In this document: positions 23,401-31,281 of the stretch, piece after piece
How positions within the stretch are numbered: position 1 is the stretch's first letter
Layout of the letters: the number at the start of each line of letters is the position of its first letter
Assembly: GCA_028456385.1 (NCBI GenBank)
Contig: JALNQF010000368.1
Location: 1 to 39,570, forward strand
Direction of reading: 5' to 3'
DNA: 39,570 nucleotides
Source of the DNA: Ophiosphaerella korrae
Taxonomy: Eukaryota; Ascomycota; Dothideomycetes; Pleosporales; Phaeosphaeriaceae
The notes under the pieces: model-generated
The model's database searches: none
Seen by the model: only the letters and a program-made list of their open reading frames with translations
Told to the model about the DNA's origin: nothing
Translations under genes and position numbers: made by a program

Positions 23401-24829
23401 ATAGTAGGAATATTTATTAATATTTAATTTTAAAGTTATATATATAAAGAGAAAAGATAATTAACTTATAGACGCCTTTAGTAGAAGACTAGACTTACAA
23501 GAAGAAGTAAATACTACTAGTATAGTTTTAGTTAAGAATAAAGAAAGAAACTTAACTCTAAATAAATCTAAGATAGCTATAACACTTAAAAGAAAAAGTA
23601 GTAAGATAAATAAATAGATTTAGAAGGAAATAGAGAAAGCCTCTAAAAAAAATAAAGAAACTAGAAATCTAAGATAGATTTGCAAGGGCCTATAGAAGAA
23701 TATATATTCTAAGTAAGATCTAGAGAAAGTTTATATAACAATTCTATAAACTACTAGTATATAGATACTAAGGTATTAATAAAATATTAGATAGACTACT
23801 AAAGGATTATTATATCTTAAGAGTAAGATAACTAGTAATAGAAGTACTATAAGAATATATAGAATACTATAAAAATAAATATAGTAGATATATACTATAT
23901 AAAATATTACAACTAGTTAAAGTACTAGAATAACTTTAGAGTATTATTACAATAGACTTTATTATAAAGCTACCTAAGTTAAAAAACCTAATATTAGGAA
24001 TTAAGTATAATAGAATTCTTATAATAGTAGATAAACTTATAAAGTACTTATACTTTAGACTATATAAAGAGAAAAGTAAGATAAAAGTTACTATATACTA
24101 GGTCCTAGAGACTATAGTTAGCTAATATAGTATCTTAGATAAAATTATTATAGATAGAGATATAAAATTTATATTAAAACTATAAGGAATAATAATAGTA
24201 TAATTAGGATTATAATATCTAATATCTATAGTATACTACTTATAGATAGATAGATAATTAGAACGTATAAACTAGATAGTAGTACAATACCTAAGATACT
24301 ACCTTAACTATAACTAGAACAATTAGGTATAACTACTACCTATAGTATAATTAGTATACAACAGCGTAAAGAATATAGTAATAAGAGTATTACTCTTCTT
24401 AATAAACTATAGATTTAACTCTAATATATATAGAATACTAAAAGATATAGAATTTTAGACTCTAAAAAGAGAAAACTTTATAAATAGAATAAAAGAAATA
24501 TACAACTAACTAAGATAGGACGTAGAGTTCCTATATAATTATATAGTAAAGTACTATAACAAAAAATATAAATAAAGACCTTAATTTAGAAAGGGAGAAA
24601 AAGTATAGTTAGTATAAAAAAATATTAAGAGTAAAGAATCTAGTTTAAAACTAGATTATATAAAAATTAGACTATATAAGATTAAAAAAGAAGTTATACT
24701 AATTACTTTTAAATTAAAGCTACTAATATAAAGATATACCTAATATTCTATATAGTACTACTAGAACAAGTACTATAAGAAGTAGAACTACTAGTATATA
24801 AAGTAGACACGTATAGAGAATAAAAGGAA
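23401..24829 (+). pseudogene. A2 integrase (RIP-degraded)
   Basis: The zinc-finger region at about 23755-23930 contains Tyr-Tyr-Gly-Ile...Ile-Glu-Tyr-Tyr. The His and Cys ligands are seen as Tyr. The core starts near 23940 with Ile-Asp-Phe-Ile, so the first catalytic Asp is kept. The second is in Asp-Arg-Asp-Ile-Lys-Phe (about 24150). The Glu lies in Leu-Glu-Arg near 24260. After the core come Phe-Leu-Ile-Asn-Tyr-Arg-Phe-Asn and a GPY/F-like module near 24660 (Lys-Leu-Asp-Tyr-Ile-Lys-Ile). All three catalytic positions can be placed, unusual for this window, but several stops interrupt the frame. Confidence 0.84.
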
Positions 24830-24985
24830 TAAGAAGTTAAAGAAATCCTAGTATACTAGTTCTATAATAGTATAAACTACTACTTAGTAAAATAAATAAG
24901 TATAGATAAGAAAGGATAACTATAGGAAGAAATATAGGAACTAGAAGACAACTTTAACTACTCTAAGAAACTAGAGGACTTCTAA
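24830..24985 (+). pseudogene. A2 chromodomain at the pol C-terminus
   Basis: The frame reads Glu-Val-Lys-Glu-Ile-Leu-Val-Tyr near the start, then Ile-Asn-Tyr-Tyr-Leu-Val-Lys in the middle. It ends with a Leu-Glu-Asp-Asn-Phe-Asn-Tyr-Ser helix near 24940-24970. This follows the chromodomain plan (Glu-x-Ile-Leu-x-x-Arg, Tyr-Leu-Val-Lys-Trp, then Asn-Leu plus helix). The Trp after Lys is a stop (TGG to TAG/TAA). It places family A among chromoviruses, whose chromodomain guides integration to heterochromatin. The A1 equivalent is at 26858-27012. Confidence 0.82.
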
Positions 24986-25632
24986 AGTTAAAATCCTCTA
25001 AACTACTTTTTAGTAAACTAAGAAAATTCGCGATACTACTAGTAAATAGAGAGACGATAGAAGTATTTAATAAGATAGGAACTAGAGTAGCCTTTACTAC
25101 GTTATCTAAATCTAACTTAGCTTCTATCGTATAAGACTATTTAGATAACTTAGCGTTATTATAAGCCTTTAGCTTATAAAGACGCTTAATATAAGAATAA
25201 AGTTCTACTAGCTTATAAAGAGTTAACTTACACTAAGCTTTAGCTATAGTAAGCTATAATAATAATTTCTCTTAAGCCTTATTAATAGCTTACCCTATAT
25301 AATTTAGTAGATAAGTAGATAGAGACTATATAGAAATTAAATACTTACACTCTATAAGAAAAATACCTAAAGAAATATATTTATATTAAATATTTGCAAG
25401 AATATATATATTATAATACTTACTATCTTTTAAAGATATAAGATCTAAAAGGGCTAATAAAGTACAATAATAATAAAGAAATATTTTAACTTTATTATAA
25501 ATAATATAAGCTATAAGAAGAATTTTATTATACTAAGAGTAAGAAGATATAGAGAGTAATAAGGAACTAATAATTAAAAAAGGAATAAGACTAATAACTT
25601 TAGCTCTAGTATAGAGGAATAAAAACCTAGCT
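24986..25632 (-). pseudogene. Antisense reading frame between chromodomain and 3' LTR of A2
   Basis: On the minus strand a frame can be followed from about 25360 to 25000. It is a Lys/Arg/Leu-rich helix, probably coiled coil, containing Leu-Tyr-Lys-Leu-Lys-Ala-Tyr-Asn, then an acidic-to-hydrophobic tail Ala-Thr-Leu-Val-Pro-Ile-Leu-Leu. Its stops are TAA/TAG at Gln-like positions. Upstream (25632-25400) is a Ser/Pro/Leu-rich region in which a start cannot be fixed. The A1 copy (27035-27657) gives a recognisably related protein (Leu-Tyr-Lys-Ile-Lys-Ala-Leu-Asn and Ala-Thr-Leu-Ala-Pro) although the DNA has diverged greatly. The sense strand here has no comparable frame. Function unknown. Confidence 0.6.
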
Positions 25633-25646
25633 AGAAGAGGAGATAG
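25633..25646 (+). other. A2 polypurine tract
   Basis: AGAAGAGGAGATAG ends directly at the first base of the 3' LTR, the position required for plus-strand cDNA priming. The equivalent in A1 is AAAAGAAGGAAAAG at 27658-27671. Confidence 0.85.
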
Positions 25647-25987
25647 TATTTTAATAGTAACAAGAGAAAATTAGATAGAGCTAATTAGCCTTACTATAGA
25701 AGATATTAATATATATAACTTATAAGAAATTAAACTTAATTAAGAAACTAACTATAATAGAGATACGTAATAAATTTATTAATTCGCGATCTTAGCGAAT
25801 ACAAAGTTGTAAAGTTACTAAGGAAGTATAGGTATATAGTTAATAGAAATACGCATTATTAAGATAGTATTAGTAATCTATTCTCTAACCTAGAACGCTA
25901 ATACTTAACATTATATATACAAATTAACTATTATTTATAGTTTTTACTAATTACTATATAAGCTTTTGTTATTATCTCCTAATCTAC

Positions 25988-25992
25988 TAATA
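25988..25992. repeat. Left target-site duplication of the TRIM (TAATA)
   Basis: TAATA precedes the TG of the TRIM and recurs at 26645-26649 just after it. Removing the TRIM and one TAATA restores the A2 LTR as seen at about 19475 in the intact 5' copy (CTACTAATAC). Confidence 0.93.
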
Positions 25993-26161
25993 TGTTACGG
26001 GTACTTTTATGTAACCCTTAGCTAGCTACAGGCTAGCCCTAGGCCTACTACGAGTATCCCTAGTATATATATATACTATTCTGTGCCTAGTATGCCTATT
26101 AGGCATACTGTACCTCTTTTAGGGTCACGTCTAGTCTAGTGGTATAGAGCCCGGCCTTACA
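25993..26161 (+). repeat. TRIM 5' LTR, 169 bp
   Basis: Begins TGTTACGGGTAC and ends GGCCTTACA. Contains a hairpin AGTATGCC-TATTA-GGCATACT (26089-26109), which in RNA could form a stable stem, and the A-box-like TAGTCTAGTGG at 26132-26142. This copy still has TG at its start and GTGG in the A box, where the 3' copy has TA and GTAG. Confidence 0.92.
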
Positions 26162-26193
26162 GAGTATGCCTAATATAGCTTAAGTTCGAGTAC
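26132..26193 (+). promoter_or_regulatory. RNA polymerase III-like internal promoter (A box + B box) in the TRIM
   Basis: TAGTCTAGTGG (26132-26142) fits the tRNA A-box pattern TRGYNNARNNGG up to its end. AGTTCGAGTAC (26183-26193) fits the B-box pattern RGTTCRANNCC at most positions. They are 40 bp apart, in the tRNA range. The LTR ends between them, so only the junction of the 5' LTR with the interior has both boxes. The sequence does not fold as a proper tRNA (acceptor and T stems do not pair). The first run of four T downstream is in the 3' LTR at 26488-26491, which would give an RNA of roughly 360 nt. Whether it is transcribed is inference. Confidence 0.5.
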
Positions 26194-26459
26194 GGCTCTG
26201 TTCTTAGGCTAGCTAAAGCTAGTTGAGTTGAAGGTTTCCTTTAACCTTAGCTAAGGCGCAAGGCTTGCTTTGTCGCTGTCGCTTGCTAGGGGTCTAGTGT
26301 ATAGTACGTGGCTTTGTCTGTTGCTGCGGCGATAGAGCATTACGTTACTACTCCTTTAATAACGTAATAGGTCTGTAGTGCCGCGCTACGAGCTTATAGT
26401 AGTTATCTAGTAGTACTGTAGTAACCGCGCTCTACCTTAGGTCCTTAGGACGAGGTCTA
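26162..26459 (+). other. TRIM interior, non-coding
   Basis: About 300 bp with no open frame of note. It starts GAGTATGCCTAATA, which echoes the hairpin arm of the LTR (GTATGCC). It holds a 9-bp perfect inverted repeat, ATTACGTTA at 26339-26347 and TAACGTAAT at 26360-26368, and a GC-rich segment GCCGCGC near 26382. This is the only part of the window with a local base composition near 50% GC. Confidence 0.8.
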
Positions 26460-26475
26460 GGGAAGAGGGAGATAA
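26460..26475 (+). other. TRIM polypurine tract
   Basis: GGGAAGAGGGAGATAA, 15 purines out of 16, ends directly at the first base of the 3' LTR. This is the priming site for plus-strand DNA in LTR retrotransposons and supports the LTR reading of the two direct repeats. Confidence 0.88.
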
Positions 26476-26644
26476 TATTACGGGTACTTTTATGCAACCC
26501 TTAGCCGGCCACGGGCTAGCCCTAGGCCTGCTACGAGTATCTCTAGTACATATATATACTATTCTGTGCCTAGTATGCCTATTAGGTATACTGTACCTCT
26601 TTTAGGGTTACGTCTAGTCTAGTAGTATAGAGCCCGGCCTTACA
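26476..26644 (+). repeat. TRIM 3' LTR, 169 bp
   Basis: Same length as the 5' LTR with no indel. Starts TATTACGGGTAC (TG to TA) and ends GGCCTTACA. It keeps GCAACCC and GCCGGCCACGGG where the 5' copy has GTAACCC and GCTAGCTACAGG, and has TCTCTA, GGTATA, GTTACG and GTAG where the 5' copy has C, C, C and GTGG. Both copies have therefore been mutated. Confidence 0.92.
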
Positions 26645-26697
26645 TAATACCTATAAAAAGTTACTATAGTTAATAATAGGAGACCTGTTATATTAGA

Positions 26698-27012
26698 CTA
26701 TTTAAAATTAAGAAAGTTATACTAGTTATATTTAAATTAAGACTACTAAGTAAAATAAAGATATACCTAACTTTCTATATAGTACTACTAGAAATAGTAC
26801 TATAAAACGTAGAACTACTAGTATATAAAGTAGATATATATAGAGAATAGAAAGAATAAGAAGTTAAAAAAATCTAAGTATAATAGTTCTATAATAGTAG
26901 AAATTACTACTTAGTAAAATAAATAGGTATAGACGAGAAAGGGTAACTATAGGAAGAAATATAGAAACTAGAAGATAATCTTAACTACTCTAAGATACTA
27001 GAGGAGTTCTAA
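26698..27012 (+). pseudogene. A1 integrase C-terminus and chromodomain (resumes after A2)
   Basis: Downstream of the right TTAGA duplication, A1 resumes exactly where it stopped at 19142. A GPY/F-type module at about 26700-26760 leads to the Val-Leu-Leu-Glu block near 26800 and a chromodomain at 26858-27012, parallel to A2 24830-24985. The helix Leu-Glu-Asp-Asn-Leu-Asn-Tyr-Ser is visible near 26970. Confidence 0.82.
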
Positions 27013-27657
27013 AATTAAAACTCCCTAGATTACTTTATAGCGAATAGAGAAGACCTACGTTATTAATAATAGATAAGGAGGCGTTAGACACGCTTAATAC
27101 GTTAGGAGCTAGAGTAGCCCCTACTATAGTCTTAAAGTTAAGCTTAGATTCTAAGAGTATAGCTTATATAATAAACTTCTTATTATTTAAGGCTTTTATC
27201 TTATAGAGATAAACTAAACAAGTATAGTTTACTACTTATATACTTAGAATCTAATTACGTTTCTTTTTAGCCTCTATAATCTATTTAAATAGTTTATCTT
27301 AAGTATAGTTAATAGCTATCCCTATTATAAATAAGTATAGACGTAAGAATAAGTATTAAAAACCTTTAATCTACTAGAGATATACCTAATAGGTTATAAG
27401 ATAAATAAGTATTAATATAAATATACGCTTTATAAGCCTTACTATACTTTTAAGAAAGATAAACTAATAAAGGGTTTAAAAACTTATAATAAGAATAATA
27501 AAATATTATAATACTATAGCGTAATATATAGTCTACTAATTAAAGACAATAAAGAGAAGACTTAGTAGGTATAGAGGAAGAAGATAAGGAACTTTATATT
27601 AATAAAGAAATAGGATTAATAACCTTAGCTCTAAGATAAGAAAATAGGAACCTATCT
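27013..27657 (-). pseudogene. Antisense reading frame between chromodomain and 3' LTR of A1
   Basis: The minus strand from about 27330 to 27040 gives a frame with a Lys/Glu/Gln-type helix (Asp-Lys-Leu-Phe-Lys...Glu-Ala-Lys-Lys-Lys-Arg-Asn), then Val-Tyr-Leu-Tyr-Lys-Ile-Lys-Ala-Leu-Asn-Asn-Lys-Lys and Ala-Thr-Leu-Ala-Pro-Asn-Val-Leu. Each block has a counterpart at the same place in A2, with stops only at TAA/TAG. The two DNA sequences are otherwise hard to align here, so the shared protein pattern points to past coding constraint on this strand. A coiled-coil protein is plausible; the function is unknown. Confidence 0.58.
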
Positions 27658-27671
27658 AAAAGAAGGAAAAG
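27658..27671 (+). other. A1 polypurine tract
   Basis: AAAAGAAGGAAAAG immediately precedes the TG of the 3' LTR, marking the plus-strand priming site. Confidence 0.85.
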
Positions 27672-28100
27672 TGTTATAGGTATAACAAGAGAAATTAAGA
27701 TAGAACTAATTAGCTCTAACTTAAGTACTAACAAAGTATAAAATAAGTAGAGTAATAACCTAAATTAGGAAGTAGATTACAATCTAAATACGTAATATAC
27801 AATATAATCTATAAATACGTATAATAGATTAGAGTAATCTATAAATATAAATAATAGATTAGAGTAATCTATATAGTTATATATATAGATTAGTAGAAGT
27901 ATATAGGTAAAAGGATGCGTATTATAAAAATAGTATTAGTAATTTAATTATTAACTATAGAGGAACAATACTTAATATTGCAAGAGTTATCCTATTATTT
28001 ATAGCTTATTATAGATTAACCTATAAGCTTTTATTATTACTCTTTAATCTATAAACACTATAGAGGTTACGTATAGTAAACAATAGGTAACTCTAGTACA
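27672..28100 (+). repeat. A1 3' LTR, 429 bp
   Basis: From TGTTATAGGTATAACA to CTCTAGTACA, followed by the AGAGT duplication (28101-28105). Longer than the 5' LTR by 30 bp, all of it explained by a tandem duplication at 27811-27870. Confidence 0.92.
27811..27870. repeat. 30-bp tandem duplication inside the A1 3' LTR
   Basis: Units 27811-27840 and 27841-27870 both end in AATAGATTAGAGTAATCT and differ at only a few bases near the start. The 5' LTR has a single unit (around 12360-12390). The two LTRs were identical at insertion, so the duplication (or a loss in the other LTR) came afterwards. Confidence 0.88.
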
Positions 28101-28105
28101 AGAGT

Positions 28106-30560
28106 AACTAATTTTTTCTATTTTCTAATTAATTCTTAGTTTAGTTATTTATAAATATAGTATTCTTAGTATTATTTCTTATTTATTATTAACTATTATT
28201 ATATCTATAACTATATTTTTAATCTTTAACCTTTCTAACTCTAGTATAAAGAGTACTATTTTAAACCTAATAGGTTTCTAGGATAGTTTTCCTTTAATTA
28301 TACTTAGTTATTAAAGGTATTTCTTTATTATATACTTTATTCCTTGTATTTTTATATTCTTTTTTAATATAAAGTTTCTTGTAGCTCTACTATTAATTAT
28401 AATTTATACTTTTCTTTCTTAATAGGTACTTATTTTTATAATATATAGGCCTCCTATACTATTAAGTTTTAATTACTTAGGCCTCTTTATAAATTATTTA
28501 TTTTTTTAGAGCTACTATCTTACTTTAAGTTTATATTCTTTATATTAAAGATATTTATTATACGTGTATTTATACTATAGTTTTCTTAGAACGTATTCCT
28601 TAGATAATTTTATTCTAGGCTTTACTACTATACAATTAGTTTTAGGTATACTTATTATTTCCTATCTAATAATATCTTCTACTAAAATTACTTTTATATA
28701 GTTATAGCTTTTTCTTCTTATTAGCTATATATAGTTTCTTACTTTAGGTTCTTTATACGTAAAGTAATTTGTATTTAGATATAATATCTATAATATTTTA
28801 AAGTATACTAGATATTCTAGGTCTATTCTTTTATTATCTCCTTTCTAGTATTTATCTTTACTAGGTCTTTTTTCTATTAGGACGTAGTATACTATTTGTA
28901 CTTTTAGTATATAGGCTTTATTAATCTATTATATTTCTCTTATAAAGTACTACTATTCTTTTTATATAGGTATTTTTCTTACTATAACTATATATTATTG
29001 TATCTATTGTTAGAACTCTATAAACCTTATATTCTTAGGATTATATATTTTCTAGTCTTAATACGCTTCCTCTATACTTATAACTAGTAAGTATTTTTAA
29101 ATAAACTACTATTCTTAGTTTTATTCCTCTATATCTATTATTATATAGCTATTATAACTATTATAGTCTTTTTATCTCTTGTTAGTCCTTTAATAGAGAT
29201 TAATAGGGTCTAGGATGCTTTTATTTCTAAGTCCTCTATTAGTAGGTCTATTATTCGTGTTATTTCTTTAAGTTATACTTAAGTTCTTTCTTTTATTACT
29301 ACTACTCTATATTTCTTATATAGAAACTATCTTACTCTTTAATTTCTAGAAAGGTATATATAGTAGTTGTTATTATAATAAAAGGTCTAATAGAGTATTA
29401 TATATTATTATTCTTTACTTTATACTACTTTTTTTTAAAGTCTAGCCTATATTTTTAGTACTACTTTCTTCTTTTATATTGTTTTTATCTAGATTACCTT
29501 TTTTAGGTCTTTACTTTATTAATCTTTCTCGAAGTATCTTAGTTTCTTATATTTATAATATACTATATCTTTTTTCTTTAACTTATAATCTTTTATATAG
29601 TAGCCTTTCTTACTATATTTAAGGTACGTAAAGTCTTTATTCTTCTTCTTCTTATCTTTATTAGTATTAAGGATTATAGAGTCCCTAGTATTATAGTTTC
29701 TAGGTTATCCTCTATATTTATTCTCTCTCTATTCTTAGAAGTTGTTATTAACTTCTATTACCTATTATTTTAGGGTTTCTAGTGTTCTTAGCGTTTCTAT
29801 ATAAATTATCTTATACTAAATTCTTAGCTTTAGTCCTTGTTTAAATTGTAATATTAAAGATACCTTATTCTATTCTATATTTTATAATAGTTATTTAAAC
29901 TATAATATATATTAAGGAATACTCTTATATTATATAAGCTTCTCGAGCTTCTCTTTAGCTTATTAGTAATATCTAAATCTCTAAATACTACTCTTATTTA
30001 TTATATAAAATATTTATAACTTCTAAAAATAGCTTATATTTTATATTTTTATATTTTTAGAGCGTATATTATATAGTTTATTTAGTAAAGTTTAAACTAT
30101 CTTATTGTATATTCTTTAAGGTGTAATCTAATATATATTACTTTCTTTTCTTTAGTATTAAAATATAGTACTTATACGTTAATCAAGAGTTATATTAATA
30201 CTATAAAGGGTTTTAATTTCTCCCTTGTTCTATTAAACTTTTTAAGTGTAGGTATCTTAGGTAGTTGCTTTATTATACTTATATCTAGTCTCTAAGTAAT
30301 TTATTCTATTATATTTTGTCTCTTTATAAAAGCTTTAATCTAGGCTTTGTTTTAGTTAAAATAATATTATAGTTCCTTATTCTACGTTTCTAGGGCGTTG
30401 ATTATTAGCTGTATATCTCCTTTTTTAGTAATTAGTTTGTTTAGGTTTATCTTAACTACTACCTAGTTAGTTCTATCTAACTTATAACTACTTAGAGGTA
30501 CTTTTCCCCCTTTCTTAGTTAAACTTTCTACTATTATATTAGCTTAGACTATATACTACT
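28106..30560 (-). pseudogene. A3 gag and protease (RIP-degraded)
   Basis: Minus-strand gag-to-protease region collinear with A2 19560-22090. The zinc knuckle is seen at about 29560-29520: Tyr codons at 29560-29558 and 29551-29549 stand for the two Cys, and one at 29536-29534 for the His. The gag core is at about 30170-29830 (Ala-Ile-Phe-type and Asp-Ile-Asp-Ile-type motifs on the minus strand). The protease lies near 28400. No indel-free frame spans the region. Confidence 0.75.
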
Positions 30561-30596
30561 TACGCTTTACTTCTTCTAATAACTAAATTAGTAAGG

Positions 30597-30996
30597 TAAA
30601 ATAGGGTAACTTGTTATTAACTATAAGTAGCCTCTAGGAGGAGTATTAGTAGATTAGAAGTTAATAATAAAAGTTTATATTGTTATTAAGTTATAGCCTA
30701 TAAATAATAGAATAATTTTTGCGAGGTTAAGTATTATCGCTCGAAGTTAACAATTAAATTGCTAATACTATCTTAATAATATATATCTTACTACCTATAT
30801 ATTCCTACGAATCTATTATATATAATTAGAGATTACCTAAATCTATTATATATATTTATAGATTACCTAGTATTATATATCTAGATTATAGTTTATTTCT
30901 TAATCTAAGTTATTACCCTACTTATCTTATACTTTGTTAGTACTTAAGTTAGAGCTAATTAGTTCTATTTCGATTTCTCTTGTTATACTTATAACA
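30597..30996 (-). repeat. A3 5' LTR, 400 bp
   Basis: Reading on the minus strand it begins TGTTATAAGTATAACA (30996 downwards) and ends TACCCTATTTTA (30597), matching the A1 LTR base for base over most of its length and within 1 bp of its 399-bp size. It borders the gene-poor stretch that precedes the unrecognised reading frame. Confidence 0.88.
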
Positions 30997-31253
30997 TTTA
31001 GTCTTCTAAGTAAATTTATAGTAAATAAAGTTTATATTAGCTCTATTACTAGCTAGGGTTCTAGCTATATAGAGTACTATAGGGTCTTTACTTAAGAAGC
31101 TTGTAAATAAGAATTAGTTTAGCTTAGCTCCTATTAGATTAGTTAGTAGTTTTTTACACTAGACTATCTATATTCTATAGGTAAGTATATAGGATATAGC
31201 TATACTAGGAGTTATACTTTAGTAGTTAATTACGCTCTTCTAGTTTATATAAT
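30997..31253. other. Gene-free spacer right of A3
   Basis: AT-rich, RIP-type sequence without a frame I can follow or a repeat shared with the rest of the window. It may be the 3' flank or untranslated part of the unrecognised minus-strand gene that follows. Confidence 0.4.
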
Positions 31254-31280
31254 CCTTAGGTTAAGGCTTTAGGCCTAAGG
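31254..31280. terminator. Inverted repeat CCTTAGG...CCTAAGG just beyond the unrecognised frame
   Basis: CCTTAGG (31254-31260) and CCTAAGG (31274-31280) are perfect inverted arms with a 13-nt loop. They lie at the point where the minus-strand frame described at 31282-34080 loses coherence, so they mark its approximate end. A terminator role is only a guess. Confidence 0.3.
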
Positions 31281-31281
31281 A

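Larger units (their letters stand above)
25993..26644 (+). mobile_element. TRIM (terminal-repeat retrotransposon in miniature), 652 bp
   Basis: Two direct 169-bp repeats (25993-26161 and 26476-26644) begin TG or TA and end CA, and flank a 314-bp interior with no coding potential. A 16-nt purine tract touches the 3' repeat, and TAATA duplications flank the whole. These are the hallmarks of a very small non-autonomous LTR retrotransposon. The repeats differ at 12 sites, all transitions, most convertible by CpA/TpG to TpA. The DNA is richer in GC and keeps many CpA, TpG and CpG, in sharp contrast to its surroundings. No primer-binding site beginning TGG follows the 5' LTR, which is odd. A box A/box B-like pair spans the LTR-interior junction. 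It must depend on another element for its enzymes; none in the window shares its LTR. Confidence 0.88.
19143..26692 (+). mobile_element. Chromovirus family A, copy A2 (complete, carrying the TRIM in its 3' LTR)
   Basis: A full-length Gypsy chromovirus inserted in A1 in the same orientation, with TTAGA duplications. LTRs are 19143-19531 and 25647-26692; the latter becomes 389 bp, the same length as the first, when the TRIM and its 5-bp duplication are removed. Without the TRIM the element is 6,893 bp. Its LTR starts TGTTACAATAGTAA and differs clearly from that of A1, so A1 and A2 are two subfamilies sharing one coding plan. Coding parts are RIP-degraded but less frameshifted than in A1 and serve as the reference for the family here. 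Confidence 0.93.
25647..26692 (+). repeat. A2 3' LTR, 389 bp, interrupted by the TRIM
   Basis: The LTR runs 25647-25992 and 26650-26692; between them lie the TRIM and one copy of TAATA. Its start TATTTTAATAG corresponds to TGTTACAATAG of the 5' LTR, and its end CCTGTTATA to CCTATTACA. The different sets of transitions in the two LTRs show that RIP struck them independently. Confidence 0.92.
12224..28100 (+). mobile_element. Chromovirus family A, copy A1 (complete, carrying A2 and a 1.36-kb insert)
   Basis: A plus-strand Ty3/Gypsy chromovirus with LTRs at 12224-12622 and 27672-28100 and AGAGT duplications on both sides. Order: gag with CCHC knuckle, protease, RT, RNase H, integrase, chromodomain, an antisense reading frame, polypurine tract. 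Total span is 15,877 bp; without A2 and its duplication it is about 8.3 kb, and without the 16513-17871 insert about 7.0 kb, close to the 6.9 kb of A2. It is inserted in A3 in opposite orientation. All coding parts are RIP-degraded. Confidence 0.92.
28101..30996 (-). mobile_element. Chromovirus family A, copy A3, 5' part (right half)
   Basis: Begins with the right AGAGT duplication of A1 and continues the A3 element from protease through gag to the 5' LTR (30597-30996) on the minus strand. At 28106 the sequence is the reverse complement of A2 around 22090 and directly continues 12218. The bases after the LTR, TTTAG (30997-31001), would be its TSD, but the other end of A3 is lost at the family B junction. 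Confidence 0.9.

Noticed and set aside
26121..26200. A tRNA gene, because of the GTCTAGTGGTATAGAGC and GTTCGAGTAC segments
   Set aside because: The A- and B-box motifs are there, but acceptor, anticodon and T stems do not pair, and the first part is repeated in the 3' LTR without the second part. I call it a Pol III-like promoter only.
30997..31001. TTTAG at 30997 and TTTAG at 8586 as a TSD pair for A3
   Set aside because: No LTR start follows the left TTTAG and the 3' end of A3 is replaced by family B. In this sequence a 5-mer match by chance is very likely.
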